From: a virus
Strand: one strand, 5' to 3'
DNA length: 38,573 bases
IMG/VR virus record: IMGVR_UViG_3300042305_001022
Coordinates: 1-38,573 of that record
Shown here: positions 37,202 through 38,573 of the stretch, in pieces
Layout of the letters: each line of letters starts with the position of its first letter
How positions within the stretch are numbered: the stretch's first letter is position 1
The notes under the pieces: generated by a model
The model's database searches: none
What the model saw: only the letters and a program-made list of their open reading frames with translations
Told to the model about the DNA's origin: nothing
Translations under genes and position numbers: made by a program

Positions 37202-37446
37202 TCCAGTCCTCAACACACGACCTCGTCAACGCACTCAACATCCTCTCCGCAGAGATCCACTCGGCAGACGGTGCAGCCAATGCCGTATGCGCCGAGGCGG
37301 CCAATCGAATCCTGCAACTCATCTCGCTGACCAAGGAACTCAGCGACCACATCCTGGCCAGCCCCATCCATCACCCCAAATGCACCGCCAAAACCAAGGG
37401 CACCTACTGTAACTGCATCCTCTCTCGGATCACACCCAACCAATGA
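37198..37446 (+). CDS. Small helical early protein with C-terminal cysteines
   Basis: 82 residues, ATGA at both ends. The helical N-terminal part (LVNALNILSAEIHSADGAANAVCAEAANRILQL) is followed by HHPKCTAKTKGTYCNC, a possible metal site of Cys and His. Function unknown. Confidence 0.6.
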   Translation: MIQSSTHDLVNALNILSAEIHSADGAANAVCAEAANRILQLISLTKELSDHILASPIHHPKCTAKTKGTYCNCILSRITPNQ

Positions 37447-37721
37447 AAACCCCACGCCGCGAACAACCATGGTACGAGGCCCGCCTCGAAACCAACTCCA
37501 AACCCGGACCCATGTCCAACGCCGAACGATCCGCCTTCACGCTGGAAAACCGCCGCATCCTCGATGACGCTCCACGCCTCATCGCCTACGGAATATCCAA
37601 GGGATGGATCAGCTACCCAACCAAGAAAACCCACTTCCAATGGAAACCGATCGACAGTTCGTCAACATCCACAACCCTGCCGTGGTCGTCACAGTCCTCG
37701 GGCATGGACAGTATCGCTTAG
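37443..37721 (+). CDS. Small hypothetical early protein, 3' end overlaps the next gene
   Basis: 92 residues from the ATG at 37443 (ATGA). Protein-like to about residue 69 (RREQPWYEARLETNSKPGPM, then LIAYGISKGWISYP, FQWKPI). After that it becomes Ser/Thr-rich where it overlaps the next gene in another frame. A frameshift near 37640 or true overlapping ends are both possible. Confidence 0.55.
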   Translation: MKTPRREQPWYEARLETNSKPGPMSNAERSAFTLENRRILDDAPRLIAYGISKGWISYPTKKTHFQWKPIDSSSTSTTLPWSSQSSGMDSIA

Positions 37722-37828
37722 GCGAGACCAGACGCTCCGTGACCATCTACGAACGCCGGGGCGCTCTCTACGTCCGCAATACCGAAGAGTTCAACCGCAT
37801 CTTCAGGCCACTGACCAAGCCTCAGTAG
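37640..37828 (+). CDS. Small hypothetical protein upstream of the primase-helicase
   Basis: 62 residues from the ATG at 37640; ATG 37604 would add 12. It is beta-rich: HNPAVVVTVLGHGQYRLG, then VTIYERRGALYVRNTEEFNRIF. It overlaps the preceding frame by 82 bases and has no Shine-Dalgarno. A 37-base gap separates it from the primase-helicase start. Confidence 0.55.
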   Translation: METDRQFVNIHNPAVVVTVLGHGQYRLGETRRSVTIYERRGALYVRNTEEFNRIFRPLTKPQ

Positions 37829-37865
37829 TAGGCCACGGTAGTCCGGCCAGCAACGAATCAACGAC

Positions 37866-38573
37866 ATGACAACGCTCCTCGAACGAGCGGCGCTTTGGCT
37901 CGCCAAGGTACCGCCAGCCATCTCCGGATCCGGAGGGCATTCACAGACCTACACCGCCGCCGTGGGACTCGTCCACGGCTTCGGCCTTTCCACCTCCGAC
38001 GCCTTCACGCTCCTGTCGGACTGGAACCGCTCCTGCCAGCCGCCATGGACCGACCGCGAGCTGCTCCACAAGATCCGCCAAGCCGACGAGAAACCGCACG
38101 ACAAGCCACGCGGGCACCTAGCCAACACCTCGGACCATCGCCCCACCCAACCGCTCGACATCACCCGCGTGACCTTCAAGCGACCAGCTCCGGTAGCCCC
38201 GGAGCCCGGCGCATCAGAGTTCCGGCGCTTCCTCGAAGCCTGCTTCGCCCAGGGCGAAACCGTCTGCATCTGCGACAACGTCTCCGAAGAGGACGGTAGG
38301 CCACTGTCCAGCGGCTCGTTCATCACCCGCGAGGAATGGCTCGCCCGCCACGACGAACCCGGTGCCGGGATCCTCGGACCCGAACGACGCGGAGTCTTCG
38401 TCCGCATCAACCCGTTCAAGCCCAACCTCTACAGCGGATCCGACAACGACGTGTCCGCCTACCGCCACGTCCTCGTCGAGATGGACGAACGCCCCAAGGC
38501 CGAACAGGAGAAGGCCCTCCGCGACACCGGCATGCCCATCTCCGCCCTCATCGATTCCGGTGGCAAGTCCATC
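37866..38573 (+). CDS. Primase-helicase, N-terminal part (continues at the left end of the window)
   Basis: The true start is the ATG at 37866 (leader AACGAATCAACGAC, no Shine-Dalgarno). The first ~90 residues form a helical domain: ISGSGGHSQTYTAAVGLVHGFGLST, then LLSDWNRSCQPPWTDRELLHKIRQAD. This is typical of the N-terminus of phage and plasmid primase-helicases (PriCT-like helices). The frame then enters the repeated segment (38157-38573) that matches 1-417, so the gene continues at base 418 of the window, giving about 594 residues in all. Confidence 0.85.
   Translation, partial: MTTLLERAALWLAKVPPAISGSGGHSQTYTAAVGLVHGFGLSTSDAFTLLSDWNRSCQPPWTDRELLHKIRQADEKPHDKPRGHLANTSDHRPTQPLDITRVTFKRPAPVAPEPGASEFRRFLEACFAQGETVCICDNVSEEDGRPLSSGSFITREEWLARHDEPGAGILGPERRGVFVRINPFKPNLYSGSDNDVSAYRHVLVEMDERPKAEQEKALRDTGMPISALIDSGGKSI
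38157..38573. repeat. Terminal direct repeat, right copy
   Basis: Matches 1-417 with about 15 substitutions and no gaps. Of the affected codons, two change Ala/Ser and the rest are silent, including a serine codon swapped between the AGC and TCC classes. The pattern is that of two naturally diverged strains joined at the assembly ends. Confidence 0.9.

Overview
The window is one essentially complete, circularly permuted genome (about 38.2 kb) of a tailed phage, most like a short-tailed, podovirus-type phage. The evidence is a small and large terminase pair, a portal, an acidic scaffold, an N4-gp56-type major capsid protein, two tail-tube or nozzle candidates, and four large Ala/Gln/Gly-rich proteins where ejection proteins usually lie. 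The last 417 bases repeat the first 417 with about 15 mismatches, nearly all silent, so the two ends overlap and the primase-helicase gene runs across the junction. The GC-rich sequence, the mixed Shine-Dalgarno usage and the co-existing variants fit an environmental metagenome assembly. The host cannot be named from sequence alone. I see no integrase, tRNA, CRISPR array, DNA polymerase, RNA polymerase or recognisable endolysin.

Layout. (1) 37866-38573 continuing at 1-1494: a rightward primase-helicase, the last gene of the replication operon. (2) 1361-1981: a leftward gene with a coiled coil and acidic tail, convergent with and overlapping the primase. (3) 1982-2606: a gene-free control region with palindromes, a large bidirectional hairpin, short iteron-like repeats and AT-rich repeats, a candidate replication origin. 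(4) 2607-4400: a leftward operon of small proteins, from a sigma70-like promoter (4372-4400) to a strong intrinsic terminator (2607-2634). It contains two copies of a structured RNA element of two hairpins with compensatory base changes, each just ahead of a start codon that lacks a Shine-Dalgarno. (5) 4394-12802: packaging and head genes. (6) 12804-22587: tail fibres, lysis cassette, fibre-like paralogues and tail-tube proteins. (7) 22584-29229: virion-interior proteins. (8) 29282-38573: a small HTH regulator, a RecT-like annealing protein, a RecE-like exonuclease, an SSB-like protein, an SF2 helicase and a RuvC-like resolvase, then membrane peptides, ThyX and a run of short, translationally coupled genes that returns to the primase-helicase.

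How it works together. The leftward operon and the 29.3-38.5 kb operon look early: the first is probably host-directed or regulatory, the second covers recombination, nucleotide supply (ThyX) and priming or unwinding with a host polymerase. The rightward 4.4-29.2 kb block is the late virion and lysis programme. Genes are tightly packed, and most junctions are ATGA or GTGA overlaps that imply translational coupling.

The most unusual items are the two-copy, two-hairpin RNA element at 3275-3318 and 3948-3990, and the 35.0-36.3 kb cassette. In that cassette a repeated DNA box encodes the C-terminus of one protein and also carries the ribosome binding site of the next gene.
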